From Viscum album (Eukaryota > Streptophyta > Magnoliopsida > Santalales > Viscaceae), in the NCBI GenBank assembly GCA_963277665.1, contig OY728120.1, forward strand, positions 424,582,138 to 424,646,137: DNA of 64,000 nt, given 5' to 3'. The notes under the pieces are model-generated. The model was not told where the DNA came from. It worked only from the letters and a program-made list of their open reading frames with translations, and searched no databases. The translations under genes were made by a program, and so were the position numbers. Of this stretch, positions 26,000 to 37,560 are shown piece after piece; the first letter of the stretch is position 1; each line of letters starts with the position of its first letter.

Positions 26000-26140
26000 T
26001 TTGCGACGAGACCCATCACAAATTAGTTTTTAATCCCTAATAGTTATATTATGGTGGCTAATATTTGTGATGGGTCTGGTAGAAAATATAAATATTTATG
26101 ATGGGAATCCCATCACAAATAGCATTATCGCTAATAATCT
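26000..26140 (+). repeat. CACTA subterminal repeats, right of E2
   Basis: GACGAGACCCATCACAAAT, ATTTGTGATGGGTCTGG and GATGGGAATCCCATCACAAAT-type units occur in opposite orientations within 110 bases. They are the better-kept continuation of the array at 5977-6307. TATA-like and pyrimidine-rich sequence follows (26130-26240), which could be the promoter and 5' UTR of the transposase gene. Confidence 0.7.
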
Positions 26141-26329
26141 AATATACATATATATAACCCCCAGCTGATTTTCCTCATTCCTCTTCTGACACCTCCTCTA
26201 TTATCCTCTTCTCTACATTAGTTCTCCTTGTTCAAATTTCTTCTTTTATGAGTTTTAAATTTCATAGGGAAGTAAATTTTATGCTTTGCATCTGTTAAAA
26301 GCTCTAGTTTTGTGGTATTTATTTAATGT

Positions 26330-26640
26330 TTCTAATTTTTAATTAATTTATTTTATTTTATATTTTTAATTATTATTATTAATTGGAAATTATTATTTTT
26401 AAGAATAATTACTTATTTTTATTTTGTGGGAATTGGTTTTAAGTAGAAGTAATTATTTTTAATTAAAATTATTTATTTTTTATTAAGATTAATTATTTTT
26501 AATTAGAAATATTTAGTTTTAATTATTAATAATTATTTTTTAATTATACATAATTATTTTTAATTATCAAAAATTATTTATAATTATCAATAAATTTTTA
26601 ATTATATATAAATTTTTTAAATTATCAGTAATTAGCTTTG
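26330..26640. repeat. Low-complexity TTTTTAATTA stretch
   Basis: Almost pure A/T sequence built of AATTATTTTTAATTA-like units about 10-25 bases apart. It leads into the longer satellite and holds no gene. Confidence 0.7.
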
Positions 26641-28480
26641 ATTATTAAAAATTAGTGGTAATTTTTAAAAAAATCAGAAATTATTAGAAATTAGCTGTAA
26701 TTATTAGAAATTGCCGGAAATTATTTGAAATTATGGATAATTATTAATGTTGGTGATAATTAGTATGAAAATACCTTTAATTAGTAAAAATTAGTTTAAA
26801 TGAGTGGAAATTGGTAAAAATTAGCGGAAATGAGTGGGAATTAGTAAAAAATAGCAAAAACATACGAGAATTAACATAAGGTTGTAATAATTTATAGAAC
26901 ATAGAAATAAATAATAAAATTTTAAAGTAGTTTGTACTAACTAAAAGTAATTTGAAATTAATAATTGGTAGTAATTAATACTAATTTCTAATATTTAATT
27001 ATAAATAATTATTAATTTAAAAAATAGTAAAAAACTGTATTAATGAGTAAAAATTAGAGATAATTAATAAAAATTAATGATAATTATTAGGAATTTGTGG
27101 TAATTATTAGAAATTATATATAATTTTTATAAATTGGTGATAATTATTATGTTTAGTGATTATTGGTAAAAAAAATACTGTTAATTAGTAACCATTAGGT
27201 TAGATGAGTATGAATTATAAAAAATTTGCATAAATGAGCTGGAATAAGTAAAAATTAGGGGAAATGATCATGAATTAATATAACTTAGTAATAATTTATA
27301 GATCATAGAAATAAATAATAATAATTCATAGTAATTTATATTAATTAAGAGTTACTAGTAATTAATACTAATTTTAATTAATTAATGGTAATTATTAATA
27401 ATTTTAAAATAATTTGTAAAAATTATCAGTAATGAATACAAATCTAAGAACATCAGTTTAAATGGAGGTAATTATTAGAAATTAGAATTAATTATTATAA
27501 ATTGTTTATAATTTTTAGAAATTCGCAATAATTATTAGAAATTAGTAATAATTATTAGAAATTAATCATAATTATTTAAAAAATACCGGTAATTTGTAAA
27601 AAAAAAGCTAAAACGAGTGGTAATTATTAAAAATTAGCAAAAATAAGTGAGAATTAGAAAAAATAACGGAAACCAATGGGAAGTAAAAAAATAGTAATAA
27701 TTTATAGATCATAGAAATAAATAATAATATTTTACAATAATTTGTACTAATTAATAGTAACTAGTAATTAATAGTTATTGTTAATTAACACTGGTTTTTA
27801 ATAATTAACAATAAATAGTAATAATTTTAAAAACAATTATAAAACTTTACTAGTAATGAGTAAAAACTAGTGGTATTAGTAAAAATTGGTAGAAAATATT
27901 ATAAATTATAGTAAATATTATAAATTAGCTTTAACTATAAAAAATTATCAATAATTAGTACAACATTATAAATAATTTTTAAGTTAGAGGAAACGAGTGG
28001 GAATTAGTAAAAATAAACTATAAGAAGTAAGAATTAACAGAACATATTAATAATTTATAGTTCAGAGTAATAAATAATAATTTTTTACAATAATTAGTAT
28101 TAAGTAAGAGTACTTAATAATTAATAATTAGTAGTAATTAATGCTATTTTTTAGTAATAAATGGTAAATATTAAAAAAAATAGTAAAAATTAGTGGTAAT
28201 CAGTAAAAATGATTGGTAATGATTAAAAATTAACATTAAATATTATAAATTAGTGATAATTGATAGAAATTAGTTGTAATTATGAAAAATTTACCATTAA
28301 TTAGTAAAACAATAGTATAACCGAGCTATAGTTGGTAAGAAATAGTGGAAACAAGCTAGAATTAGGAAACATTAGTGGAAACTAGCAGGAATTATTTAAA
28401 ATTAGCATAAACAAGCTGGAATTAGTAAATATTAGCAAAAATTAGTGAGAGTGAGTAAAAATTATTAAAAATGAAAGTTC
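26641..28480. repeat. Tandem satellite of about 400 bp, four copies plus a part
   Basis: The anchor TAATTTATAG followed by an ATAGAAATAAATAATAA-like string recurs at 26888, 27292, 27698 and 28051, that is at spacings of 404, 406 and 353 bases. Ahead of each anchor lies a block with units such as GAGTGGGAATTAGTAAAAA. After each anchor lies an AGTAATTAATACTAATTTT block. A partial fifth unit ends near 28480. Within the large unit there are much shorter ATTAGTAAAAATTAG-like repeats of 10-13 bases, so the array is two-level. It lies between the CACTA end repeats and TNP2 and has no coding content. Confidence 0.75.
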
Positions 28481-28668
28481 ATTAACCAAAATAATCCACA
28501 ATTCATGATAATTAGTATTATATGGTTGACCAAAGAGAAACAGGGAGTCATGGGGTGATGGGGTGAAGGAAATAATATAGTGAAAGAATTCTAGCTCCCC
28601 TAAACCGAGTAGTGATAAAAAAAATTCCCTTTGTGGTCGCATGCATTCCCTAAAATACCTTATTTCTA

Positions 28669-28882
28669 TGAGGTAAGCATGGAGTGGAGGGGATGGATGT
28701 GATTATGGAGGGAAAAAATTCATATTCCCCTTCTGTTCAGATAATTTGGAGGGGAGGCAGTCATGTGTAAACCTCTGAGTTTACCCATGACTACCTCCCC
28801 TCCAAACAATATGAACACAAGGGGAATTAGAATTCATTTCCTTTATCATCACCTTCATCCCCTCCAGTCCATGCTTCTCTCA
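28669..28882. mobile_element. Foldback MITE-like element
   Basis: The two halves are imperfect reverse complements about 100 bases long. AAGCATGGAGTGGAGGGGAT at 28675 pairs with the strand opposite ATCCCCTCCAGTCCATGCTT near 28857, and TTTGGAGGGGAGG near 28746 pairs with CCTCCCCTCCAAA near 28793. The loop is about CTCTGAG. Pairing weakens outward but may reach 28638 and 28910. It is much more GC-rich than its surroundings. No transposase is inside. Family and target duplication could not be fixed. Confidence 0.75.
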
Positions 28883-29180
28883 TGCCCCTGGGTTGGAATT
28901 TTATTTCCCATAATGACAATTAATGTTAATTAGAAAGAATTAGTTGTGAAAATTTAGAGAAAATCCACGATAACTATATAGAATTGATAACATTTACAAA
29001 ATGTTGGGGGTCAACTATTACATTTTGGTTTTCCTAAAGATTATATTTCTTAGTATCAACATAGTGAGTGTAGTTGTAGATAAGATACTAATAATTTGGT
29101 TCCAAATCCAACATGGTTTAAAAATTTATTACATGTGGTTTTCGGTCTGTATTTTAAAAAAAACTCATAATGATATTGAT
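28883..29180 (+). other. Gap between MITE and TNP2
   Basis: AT-rich sequence with a weak frame that opens at 29001. It may include a 5' exon or transposase-associated domain of the TNP2 gene, but I cannot show that. Confidence 0.35.
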
Positions 29181-32100
29181 TTAAATCCTGATTTAGAACC
29201 ATCATGATTTTATTAGTTGTTGAATTCTATTGAATAGGTCTTATATCCTAGTTGTAAGGTAAAAAAATCAGAATTTCTTATAAAATGTTTTTCTATTAAA
29301 TCAGATAATGGACTTTAAAATAGATATTTTGATCAAATTACCTTTTTGGTTAAATTTATCTTACCTGAAGGAAATGTGTCACCTACCAATTTCTATGAGT
29401 GAAAAGGTTGGTTTGTAATTTGTGTCTTGGTTGTCAGATGATTCATGAATGTTCAAATAATTGCATCTTATATTATGGTGAAAATTATTCCTTATTTTTT
29501 TATGTGTGGAAAACCAAGGTACAAGGATTCTCAACAAGGGAAGTTTGAATTGGTTCCCATTAAACAATTGAGGTATTTCTCACTTAAACTTAGAATGAAG
29601 TGTTTATTTATCTCTCAGAAAACAACACCATTGATATCATGGAACAAATACAATCATTAAACTGGTAAAATATTGAATCATCCTTATAATGGAGATTCAT
29701 GGAAACATTTTAACCATGTACATTTTTTTATTTAAAAGCATGTAACATGAATTTAGGAATTTATATTAATGGTCCATGTCCCTTTAATTCGTATGGTAGT
29801 CAATATTCTTATTGGACCATATTCATAACTCCATACAATTTACCTCCAGTATTTTTAATGAACGAACCTTATATCTTTTTAACACTATTAATTCCATGAC
29901 ATCTAAGAAAGAATAATAATGTTTATTAAAATCCATAGATTGATGAGTTAAATTTATAGTAGAGTAATGGTGTCAGTACATATGATGCTTTTGAAAAAAT
30001 TAATTTCCTAATGAAATATGCCTTAATGTTGAAAATTAGTTACTTCCCATTATATGGAAAGATATATGGATGGAGTACACATTTTCAAAAATCATTTACA
30101 TAATATATGAGTGATACCAAAGTGTTAATTCTCATCAATGGGAGAAAACCTTGTTTTTCCAACTGTCAATACAAATTTCTTCCTATTTATCATCCTTTCT
30201 GAAGGAAAAAATCATTTCATAAAAGCTATAGTTGAATGAGTTAGACCTCCAGAAATGATCTCAGGAAATAATTTAAAATATACTATCTCTTCATTACCTC
30301 CCGCTACCTTTGAACTGAATATAAACCAATAAAAAGTATACGGCTTTGAGAAAGATCACAATTCGATTAAACAAGTATTTTTGTGGGATCTCCCATATTC
30401 ATCTGATTTTTTTGTCTGTCACATGTTGGATGTCATGAATACTAAGAAAATTTGTCTTTATAATATATTTTATATATTTTTGGAGAAGCTTGTTAAAGCT
30501 AAAGATAATATAAATCCACGATTAGATCATTCCCAAATTTTCAAGTAACCGGAACTTAAGTTATTTAAAAATGATAGATCATAGAAGATAATGAAACCAA
30601 AAGTAGATTATATAGTTATGAAAGAAAATATTTTATTATTATTTTCAGTGGATTTTATATTTGAGGCTATTGAATTGTTATGCATCCAATTTGGCTAGAT
30701 GTGTTAGAAGCGGTCATATTATCATATTAAAATGCCATGATTGTTATTTATATTGGAAATATTTATACTGATTAGATATATAGTTTTTTTGAATTAATTT
30801 ATTTTTGATGTGATAATAGAAATATCATATTTTTTCAAGATATTTTTTTGGAGACAACAGACTATGATTCACATAGTATGCTATAATAATATTTATTTTA
30901 AAATTTTTCGTAAGATGGAGAAACATTATGTTTCCTTTCTTTGATTAAATGGAAAATTTGATATTACATTAGTCGCTTGAAGGAAAATGTGGAGGTATGG
31001 TACAATTTTGATGGATATATCCAAATGAGAGATGTATGTATAAATTGAAGAAAAATGTACATAAAAAATCATCAGTTGAAGGTTCATTTATAGAATCTTA
31101 TTTTGAAGATGAAATTTCTTTTTTTACTCCCATTATTTCATAACTAAATATCTAAAAAAATATAACCCAATATTTCATAATTAGGGAAATTTTTTTGATG
31201 TAATGAAAATTTTATTATCAGTTTTTAAGGATCATGAACTTGGCTTTGGTTGAATTCATAAATAATGAATTTTATTTGATGAACATCATAGGGCTCAAAC
31301 ATATGTTCTTCTCAACTGTGGGGAAATGATAAGATTTATAAAGTGAATGATACTACCACTTATTATTAATTTTTATTTAAAAAATAAATTAATATAATTT
31401 TATTTTTTAGATTATTTGTTGATCACATCATGAAATAGTTTCCACAAATTAAAAAAAATCTCTTGAAAAATATCAGCAACATAATTTTTCCTACTGGTTT
31501 CAAATACCTATAAAGAAAGTTGTTAATGGTTTAACATATGAAATAGGTATCACAACATGATAATAAAATTGATAATTGATTGTGTGTATTGAGTAACCCA
31601 CCATCCAAAATGGTTAAATCTTATAATTCATATGTGTTGAATGGTTTTTGATTTCAAACATGTGCATATGGTGAATCAGAAAAACAATGAATAGTGGTGT
31701 TTTCTTGAGAGGATCATCATAGAAAAAGTGAAGCTGACTTTTAAATAATTCTAGATTGAATAACTGATTGGTGTTATCGGGGAAAGAATAATGTAATAAT
31801 GTTTAAATGTCCTTTATTTGATATTGATAGAGGCTTTCATGTTCATCCACACCATGGAATCATTAACATTAATTTTTAATGCCTTCTTCAAGTAAATGAA
31901 CCATTTTTATTGTCTCATCAATCACACCTAATATATTATGAAATTTTTTGTGTGGCTTCAATTGATCTAATTCATTGATGGATCATTATAAAAATGAAAT
32001 CTCTGGAAAATAAATTTTTGAAAAGTGAATGTGGGTCTACTGAAGTGCATGGAATATAAATTTTTCAACAGACAACTCAAAATAAATATTTTTCACAAAG

Positions 32101-32290
32101 AGAAATGAATATTGATGATGACATTTTATAGTTATGGGTTGATGGTGATGATTATGTTTATGATGTAATAAATGAATTTTAAATAAAAATAGATTATGAA
32201 TATAATCCAATATAAATTGATGATACTAAGGAAGAATGTGAAGATATTGACAACGTCTTAAGTGAAGATGAAGATGAAGAGGAAGAATGA
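29181..32290 (+). pseudogene. TNP2-type CACTA transposase (decayed)
   Basis: TNP2 is the large CACTA transposase that cuts the element ends. In order, the plus-strand translation shows LLNSIEQVLYPSCKV near 29220, MCGKPRYKDSQQGKFELVPI with KQLRYFSLKL at about 29500-29590, and FISQKTTPLISW near 29610. Further on are NVRL-like and FNPFGS-like fragments near 29740, NLPP-region fragments, GFEKDHNSIKQ near 30340, and DNINPRLDHSQIFK near 30507. After these come a DUF4218-like part (PNERCMYKLKKNVHKKSSV near 31020) and a DUF4216-like part (KCPLFDIDRGFHVHPHHGI near 31810). The C-terminus is a run of Asp/Glu (DEDEDEEEE-like) ending at TGA 32290. Stops and frameshifts are frequent; the longest open piece is about 70 codons. 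Confidence 0.85.
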
Positions 32291-32380
32291 CACAATTACA
32301 TGATGGTTATAGTTATAATTAATATATATATATAACTAATTTTTTATTATTTTCTGAAAATATTATTTTCATGTTTTAGA

Positions 32381-33905
32381 TGGAAGACACCACATTTGAT
32401 GAGATGTTGTGTAGCCTTGAGGAGGTTTTACTTCCTAGTTATGAGCATGATGCTTCATCATCTAACCCTCAAGATGTTGGTGGTTCATAAATGACTCGTA
32501 GGGGTCATGTTCATGTGATATTGATGATTCTCAACCCTATTATTGACCAAAATTCATATCTTGAGTTCAATACATGCATGTGGAGGTATGTTCAGACTTG
32601 TATTTTTGTTAGTTTTCATTAATTTACATTAATCTATTTATGTAATAATTTTTTGATTTTTTGTTCTATTTTTTCATTTTTCTTCACATAGAGTTGTTGG
32701 ATAGGGGAGTGCAATTTTATGGAATTATTTTTCAAGAGAATGGGTGGTTTGGAATCATATTCTCATTGATGTTTGGAACCACATGTTTGATCATTGGATG
32801 GTACAGAAATAAACAACCGTTATTTTGAAATTTGTTTAATTATTAACTTTTTATTATTAATTATTTATTGGTTTTATGGTATCCCATCAAATATAGAATA
32901 AATACCTCAATTTAGGAGGCATGGGAGGTCTATATTTGTGGATGTTGTCATCATTTATTACACAATTTGAGGAAGAGATCCATGCAGAGATCGGGATTCA
33001 CAGTTTTTTATCATTCTTGCTGCACTTATCGACCCAATTACAACTCCTCTTTGGTTTTGGATAGATTGTGCTCATACTATATGGGAGTGAAAATTCTGAA
33101 GAGATTATCATTGGTTCAGAAGAACATGGGGATCCAAGAGGTGACACATAGAGCTAGTAGTTTTACATTCAGTACTCATCGATGACATAGGGTAAGTACT
33201 TTTATTTAATAATTTATATAAATTTTAAAGTACACTATTTATTTTATACTCATATAGGAATTTTATCATCTTTATATTATGGATTTTGATTATTATAAGA
33301 TGTTGAATCATGGTCCTATCAGAAGAGGGATTACTAGTAGTCGAAAGTTTCAGATTTTGGTCAGTATAGTTTTTTTGAATTTTAAAAATTAACTCAAACT
33401 AATATTTAAACTATTTTAATTTCAAATTCAATTTGAAGGAGTCATATGAGTATGTGACTTCTCAGACACCAGATAAGATTAAGGCTGAGACTGAGGATCA
33501 TACCACCAGTGTGGCAGGATTTGATAATTTAGTTTAAATGAAGGCGAATCCGTATGATTTTTAGAAGGGCCAAGATGTAGGTATTTGTTCTTGATTGATA
33601 CCTAGAGATTTTATGGTTCTTTTACATAGTCAACATATATCTCAAGGGGATCTTGTGGAGAGTTGTCATCATTGGTTTTTAAGTATGAGGAAAAGTTGTG
33701 ATCTTAGGATGAATTTATAGAGGCCCTGCATAGAGAGCGTGAAATGTTTCCTCAAGAGCATGAGAAGTAGCAGGAATAGCTACATTGAGCACATGAGCAG
33801 AAGCAACAGCAGCAAATGATGAAGTATATATAAAACCTTGCATAAGGTATGGGGATGGCGTTCCATCCACCACCTCCTCTAGGTGACACTCCCCCTCCTC
33901 AGTGA
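32381..33905 (+). pseudogene. TNPA-like second CACTA gene (Transposase_24/Ptta type), with introns
   Basis: In CACTA elements this protein binds the subterminal repeats and assists TNP2. A start-like ATG at 32381 directly follows TTTTAG. The first exon reads MEDTTFDEMLCSLEEVLLPS. Candidate introns with GT..AG ends lie at about 32586-32691, 32800-32916, 33192-33257 and 33360-33438. The exon at 32917-33191 contains QEVTHRASSFTFSTHR, which resembles the THTGGSxxFxxHR block of the family with RAS in place of TGG. The next exon has KESYEYVTSQTPDKIKAE. The last part (33725-33905) is Glu/Gln-rich, with a QKQQQQMMKYI coiled-coil-like end and a proline run, as usual for the family. In-frame stops show it is dead. 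Confidence 0.7.
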
Positions 33906-34282
33906 TTTACATATTTTTTAACACATTTATTATGATAAAAATTTGAATGCTCTTATTTTTTTATTATTTTTATTAATTAAAATACATATAATTTTATATA
34001 ATGTGTTTTCTATTTAGTTGTTGTGTTTTATGTTTTTTTGTTTTTCATTTTTAATTTGTTTAAATTTTTTTAATTTTTTTAATTTTTTTATTTTTATTTT
34101 TTGATATTTTTTTCTTTTATATTTTGGGATGGTTTTGTCCTTCTATCACAGAAAAAAATTATTATTTTTTATTTTTTGGTGATAGGATTTTTTACCCATC
34201 GAAAATTCTTCCATACATATATCGACAAATTTTTTTATGATGAGTGGGTGGACCATCACCAAAATTAATTTTTTGCACTGTC
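33906..34282 (+). other. CACTA 3' non-coding and subterminal region
   Basis: T-rich sequence (33950-34130) is followed by motifs such as GGTGATAGGATTTTTTACC, TTATGATGAGTGGGTGGACC and CCATCACCAAAATTAA. These look like worn forms of the subterminal repeats seen at 26000-26120. No gene is present. It ends where the LTR fragments begin. Confidence 0.55.
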
Positions 34283-34368
34283 TATAACATCCCGACCTGG
34301 GGGCCTCACATCAGTGCCCCAATATGAATGGCTACATGACCTCAAGTACGCCTCCCTATACACCAAAT
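34283..34368 (-). repeat. Inverted LTR-end fragment
   Basis: On the minus strand this reads as the last 86 bases of an E2/LARD-type LTR: a GGCGTACTTGAGGTCATGTA block, GGGGCACTGATG, then CAGGTCGGGATGTTATA. It abuts, head to head, the plus-strand LTR end at 34369-34426. No body of an element in this orientation is present next to it. Confidence 0.75.
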
Positions 34369-34426
34369 GTCATGTAGTGGTCTGAATCGGGGCATCAGGG
34401 TGTGGCACCCGATTTGGTATGTTACA
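34369..34426 (+). repeat. E3 5' LTR remnant (last 58 bases)
   Basis: It aligns base by base with 42087-42144 and is followed at once by the primer site. About 2.3 kb of the LTR is missing to the left, replaced by the inverted fragment at 34283-34368. Confidence 0.75.
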
Positions 34427-34429
34427 AAG

Positions 34430-34440
34430 TGGAATCAAAG
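34430..34440 (+). other. E3 primer-binding site (degenerate)
   Basis: TGGAATCAAAG stands three bases after the LTR end, in the same place as the E2 site. It is a worn initiator-methionine tRNA complement. Confidence 0.65.
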
Positions 34441-35180
34441 GAGTTTTATTTTCTTTTTATTTATCTAAAAATTTGGGAAATGTTGTCAGGATACTGGGAA
34501 GAGTCGGGCCTTAGTTATTAACTCATGCATTGTATTAGTTAACCAATGTACAAGGGATAATCCAAGTACCTAGGGTGGGATTGTTTTTGTTTTTATTTTT
34601 TGTTACTATTGAATATTATTTCACTATGAATGATGCACTTGTTGTGTGATGTGATTAGTGTTTCAAGGTTTTTTTAAGCTGTGAATCATGGCCTGATATT
34701 CCACAATAGTTGAGTATTCATGCATCAAACTATGAACTCAAGATTATTTTTTGACATGCATCATTTTAGGCACGCCCTGGAAGACAGGTTATGGTTAAGT
34801 TATTTACCTTAAACAATTTTTCCTTCCTCGTGAAATTGAACTGCAAAAATGGTTCCTAATATTAAATTGAGAAATCTTATAAAATTATGAAAGAAGAGAA
34901 TAAATGGGTGTCTAATGAGATTTTAAATTGTGAACATTCTTACCCTTTGTTAAACTTGACCTATAAGTAGGATGGTAAAGAATAGTGATAGTTCTTTAGT
35001 TTTGAGAATGTGGTAGAAAATATAGAATGAATTATTATGGATTAATGTGAAATTTGTATTGTGAAATGTAGTAAAATTGTGTTATGTTTCATGAGATGTG
35101 TGTTTATAATTATAGAGATATGCCTCTATGTTGAATATTTTTGAGAGGATGCCAAGATTATATAGATGGATATGTTTCAC
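34441..35180 (+). other. E3 leader, non-coding
   Basis: No protein was recognised. It matches the LARD leader over several hundred bases and the E2 leader over the first 250. The last bases run into gag without a clear start codon. The minus-strand frame at 35183-35413 lies over gag and is a shadow. Confidence 0.65.
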
Positions 35181-36300
35181 CACTAGTGGTTCCTAAGGAA
35201 TTGATATTGTCGGGTGAGAAAGCATGAGATCAGTTCCGAGAGAAATTTTCTTGCTTCAGGGATTTTATTGAATGATACCCAAAGAGGGTTGTGAGGAGTA
35301 TGTCTAATTTGATGTAGGATTTTCATTTTCAGAACCCTACAACTTTTACTAGAGATGTTGGACCTGATGGAGATACGTTTTTTATTGAGTCCATCCAAAA
35401 TATAATTGACCAATTAGAGACTATTTCTTATAAGAGGGTCAATTTGGCTGCCTATATTCTATGAGGATCAGTGAAGTTCTGGTTGGATGTTCAGGATCGG
35501 ACTAGACAAGATGACGGTATTTTATAGAATTACTTCTTGGGGAAGTTCTTGGAGCACTTATATCCAGAGATGCTGAGGTAGGATAGGGTAGATAAGTTCA
35601 TGAGGTTGACTTAGTGGAGTATGTTTGTGATGGACTATACAGGACACTTTATGGATTTTCAATTCTTTTCTATAGTGTTGAAAGGAGATGATATAGCTAT
35701 GGTGAGGCATTTATAGGGTGGAATTAAATGTGAAACTATGTCACAGGTTAACCTCTTTCAATTAAATAAGTTTACTAAGGTAGTGGATCAGGCTCTCATA
35801 GTTGATGGGAACCTAAGAGAGGCTTCCAATACTGAACAGATGGTTATTATTGGACTATCAGGAGGTAAGTATTTTGAGATATAGAATTGTTTCTATGAGG
35901 GTTTTAACTAGGGGGATAGTAGGAAGAGTTATTAGGGAATATTCCAGTCACATAGGACCTTACCTGGATTGTATGCCACTAATTCGGTAAGTAGGCCCAC
36001 TATTGTAGACATTGTCCCAGACACCCAGTAGAGTGTTGATCTTGCGGCAGGATGGGACATATGAAGAATTTCTATAGGAAACCATGATAGACTTGTCATG
36101 GTGTAGGATCTAGATAAAACTATGGTGAAGGAATGGGATCTTTTTCACTATACCATTCTGGAAGCTGGAGTTCTATAGGGCAGGGTGGTCGAGGCAATGG
36201 AAGTAGTGCTTCTGTGAAAGAGCATCAGTATTAGCAGAGTGGTGTAGTATAGGAGACTAAGGATGCATCACATGAAAGAGTGGAAGGAATGTTTCAAACC
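35181..36300 (+). pseudogene. E3 gag (decayed)
   Basis: In successive frames the translation shows EFLAC-like and DPEYKR-like fragments, ISYKRVNLAAYIL near 35425, a KFWLDVQDRTRQDDG segment near 35475, and NYFLGKFLEHLYPEM near 35530. Further on come TGHFMDFQFFS near 35645, TMSQVNLFQLNKFTKVVDQALIV (about 35735-35805) and ASNTEQM. This is the retrotransposon gag core with the conserved Trp replaced in places. A Gly/Ser-rich part toward 36220 holds what should be the zinc knuckle (GRMGHMKNFYRKP-like near 36055), with its cysteines mostly lost. Stops are present. Confidence 0.75.
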
Positions 36301-36329
36301 ATTCATCCAACACTTATGGATATAGAAGT

Positions 36330-36720
36330 TGTATTATAAATAGTGAGAGTTGCTATTATTGTATCTTCTTCATTAGTTAGTTCCTTATTTGATACAGTTG
36401 CATCTCATTAAATTATTTCTTCACAATGTTTGAGTAGTTTGAGCCTGACAATGCACTTTTTAGAAGGGTGTTGATGATAGATATCCAACTGTGAGTAATA
36501 TCTATATACATCTATTTATATAAGGTTTTTTCTCTTGAGGTTGGGGAGTATCACTTTCTGTGGGATTTCTACATCCTATACATGTTGGGATTTGACATGT
36601 TTATGGGTATAGACTGGTTGGTAGCATACCACACCCACATTGATTATTAGCATAGGAGAGTGACTTTTATGTCTACTAAGGGTGAAAACTATATTCATCT
36701 AGGAGAGTGGGATATCTAGG
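36330..36720 (+). pseudogene. E3 aspartic protease (decayed)
   Basis: SSLVSSLFDTVASH at about 36370-36410 is the active-site block with DTG changed to DTV. A MLGFDMFMGIDWLVAYH-like stretch near 36580-36630 is the later conserved part. A stop follows directly after the SH of the active-site block. Confidence 0.75.
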
Positions 36721-36849
36721 AAGGCCATAAAAGGCTAATTACTCAACAACAAGAGAGATCACAACCTAGGTTGTTATTCTATTTCTATATTACATAAGTG
36801 TAAAGAAAGATGATTTCACACCAATATAGGATAGGTTTTAGGAGGTGTT

Positions 36850-37560
36850 TCCGAAATACTTTTTAGGTTATCCACCTAAGAGAGATGTGGAAATTACTAT
36901 TTAGATCATTCCTAGAGTTAAGCTAGTTTATATTCTTCAATACATAATGGAATTAGAAAATATTTAAGATCTCAAGAATCATCTGGGGGATTTGGAGGAT
37001 AAGTGGTTTATCCATCTGAGTACTTCACCTTGGGGTTCTCCTATTTTTTTGAAAATAATTTCTAGGGGACTATAAACTTGGGTTTTGGTTACTAGAAGTT
37101 TAACTAGATGATAGTGACAAACTAGTATCATTTTTCTCATATTGATGATCTATTTTACCAAACAATGGGAGCTTTTGTTTTCTCCATAATCATATTGAGA
37201 TTAGGGTATCATCATTTGAGAGTTAGAACTTTTGATATATTGAGGACTTCATTCAAAAAAATTTGTGTCTTGTATGAGTTGATATTAATGTTGATTGTGT
37301 TTAGGAATGAACCAGTAGTGTTTATGGCCTTGACTAATGGAGTTTTTCATATTCACATGGATTATTTTGTGGTGGTGTATTTGGATAGCATATTAGTGTA
37401 CTCTATGACTCATGACAATTAGGACCAACACCTTGATATCATCTTGAGTACACTGATAGAGAATCATATATATGATAATGTATCTAAGGGTTTTTTTTAT
37501 CAGGTACACTTCTTCGGTCACCTCATCTCAGAGGAAGGTTTGAAAGTAGACTTAGAGAAA
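36850..37560 (+). pseudogene. E3 reverse transcriptase (decayed)
   Basis: The polymerase that copies element RNA. The longest open piece (37165-37422) carries VFSIIILRLGYHHLRVR, then MALTNGVFHIHMDYFVVVYL and YLDSILVYS. The catalytic YxDD has become LDS: the first aspartate remains and the second is serine. A 30-residue stretch between these motifs is altered at several conserved positions. Upstream, a LKNHLGDLEDKWFIHLS segment (about 36975) and SPWGSPIFF-like fragments are visible. Downstream FFGHLISEEGLKVDLEK (about 37508) marks the thumb/connection. Stops occur in between. Confidence 0.85.

Noticed and set aside
26330..28480. CRISPR-like regular repeats
   Set aside because: The units abut without unique spacers, are A/T simple sequence, and lie in a plant transposon.
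28640..28910. MicroRNA precursor reading of the foldback
   Set aside because: The arms are much longer than usual miRNA precursors and the shape is that of a MITE. Small-RNA data would be needed to claim more.
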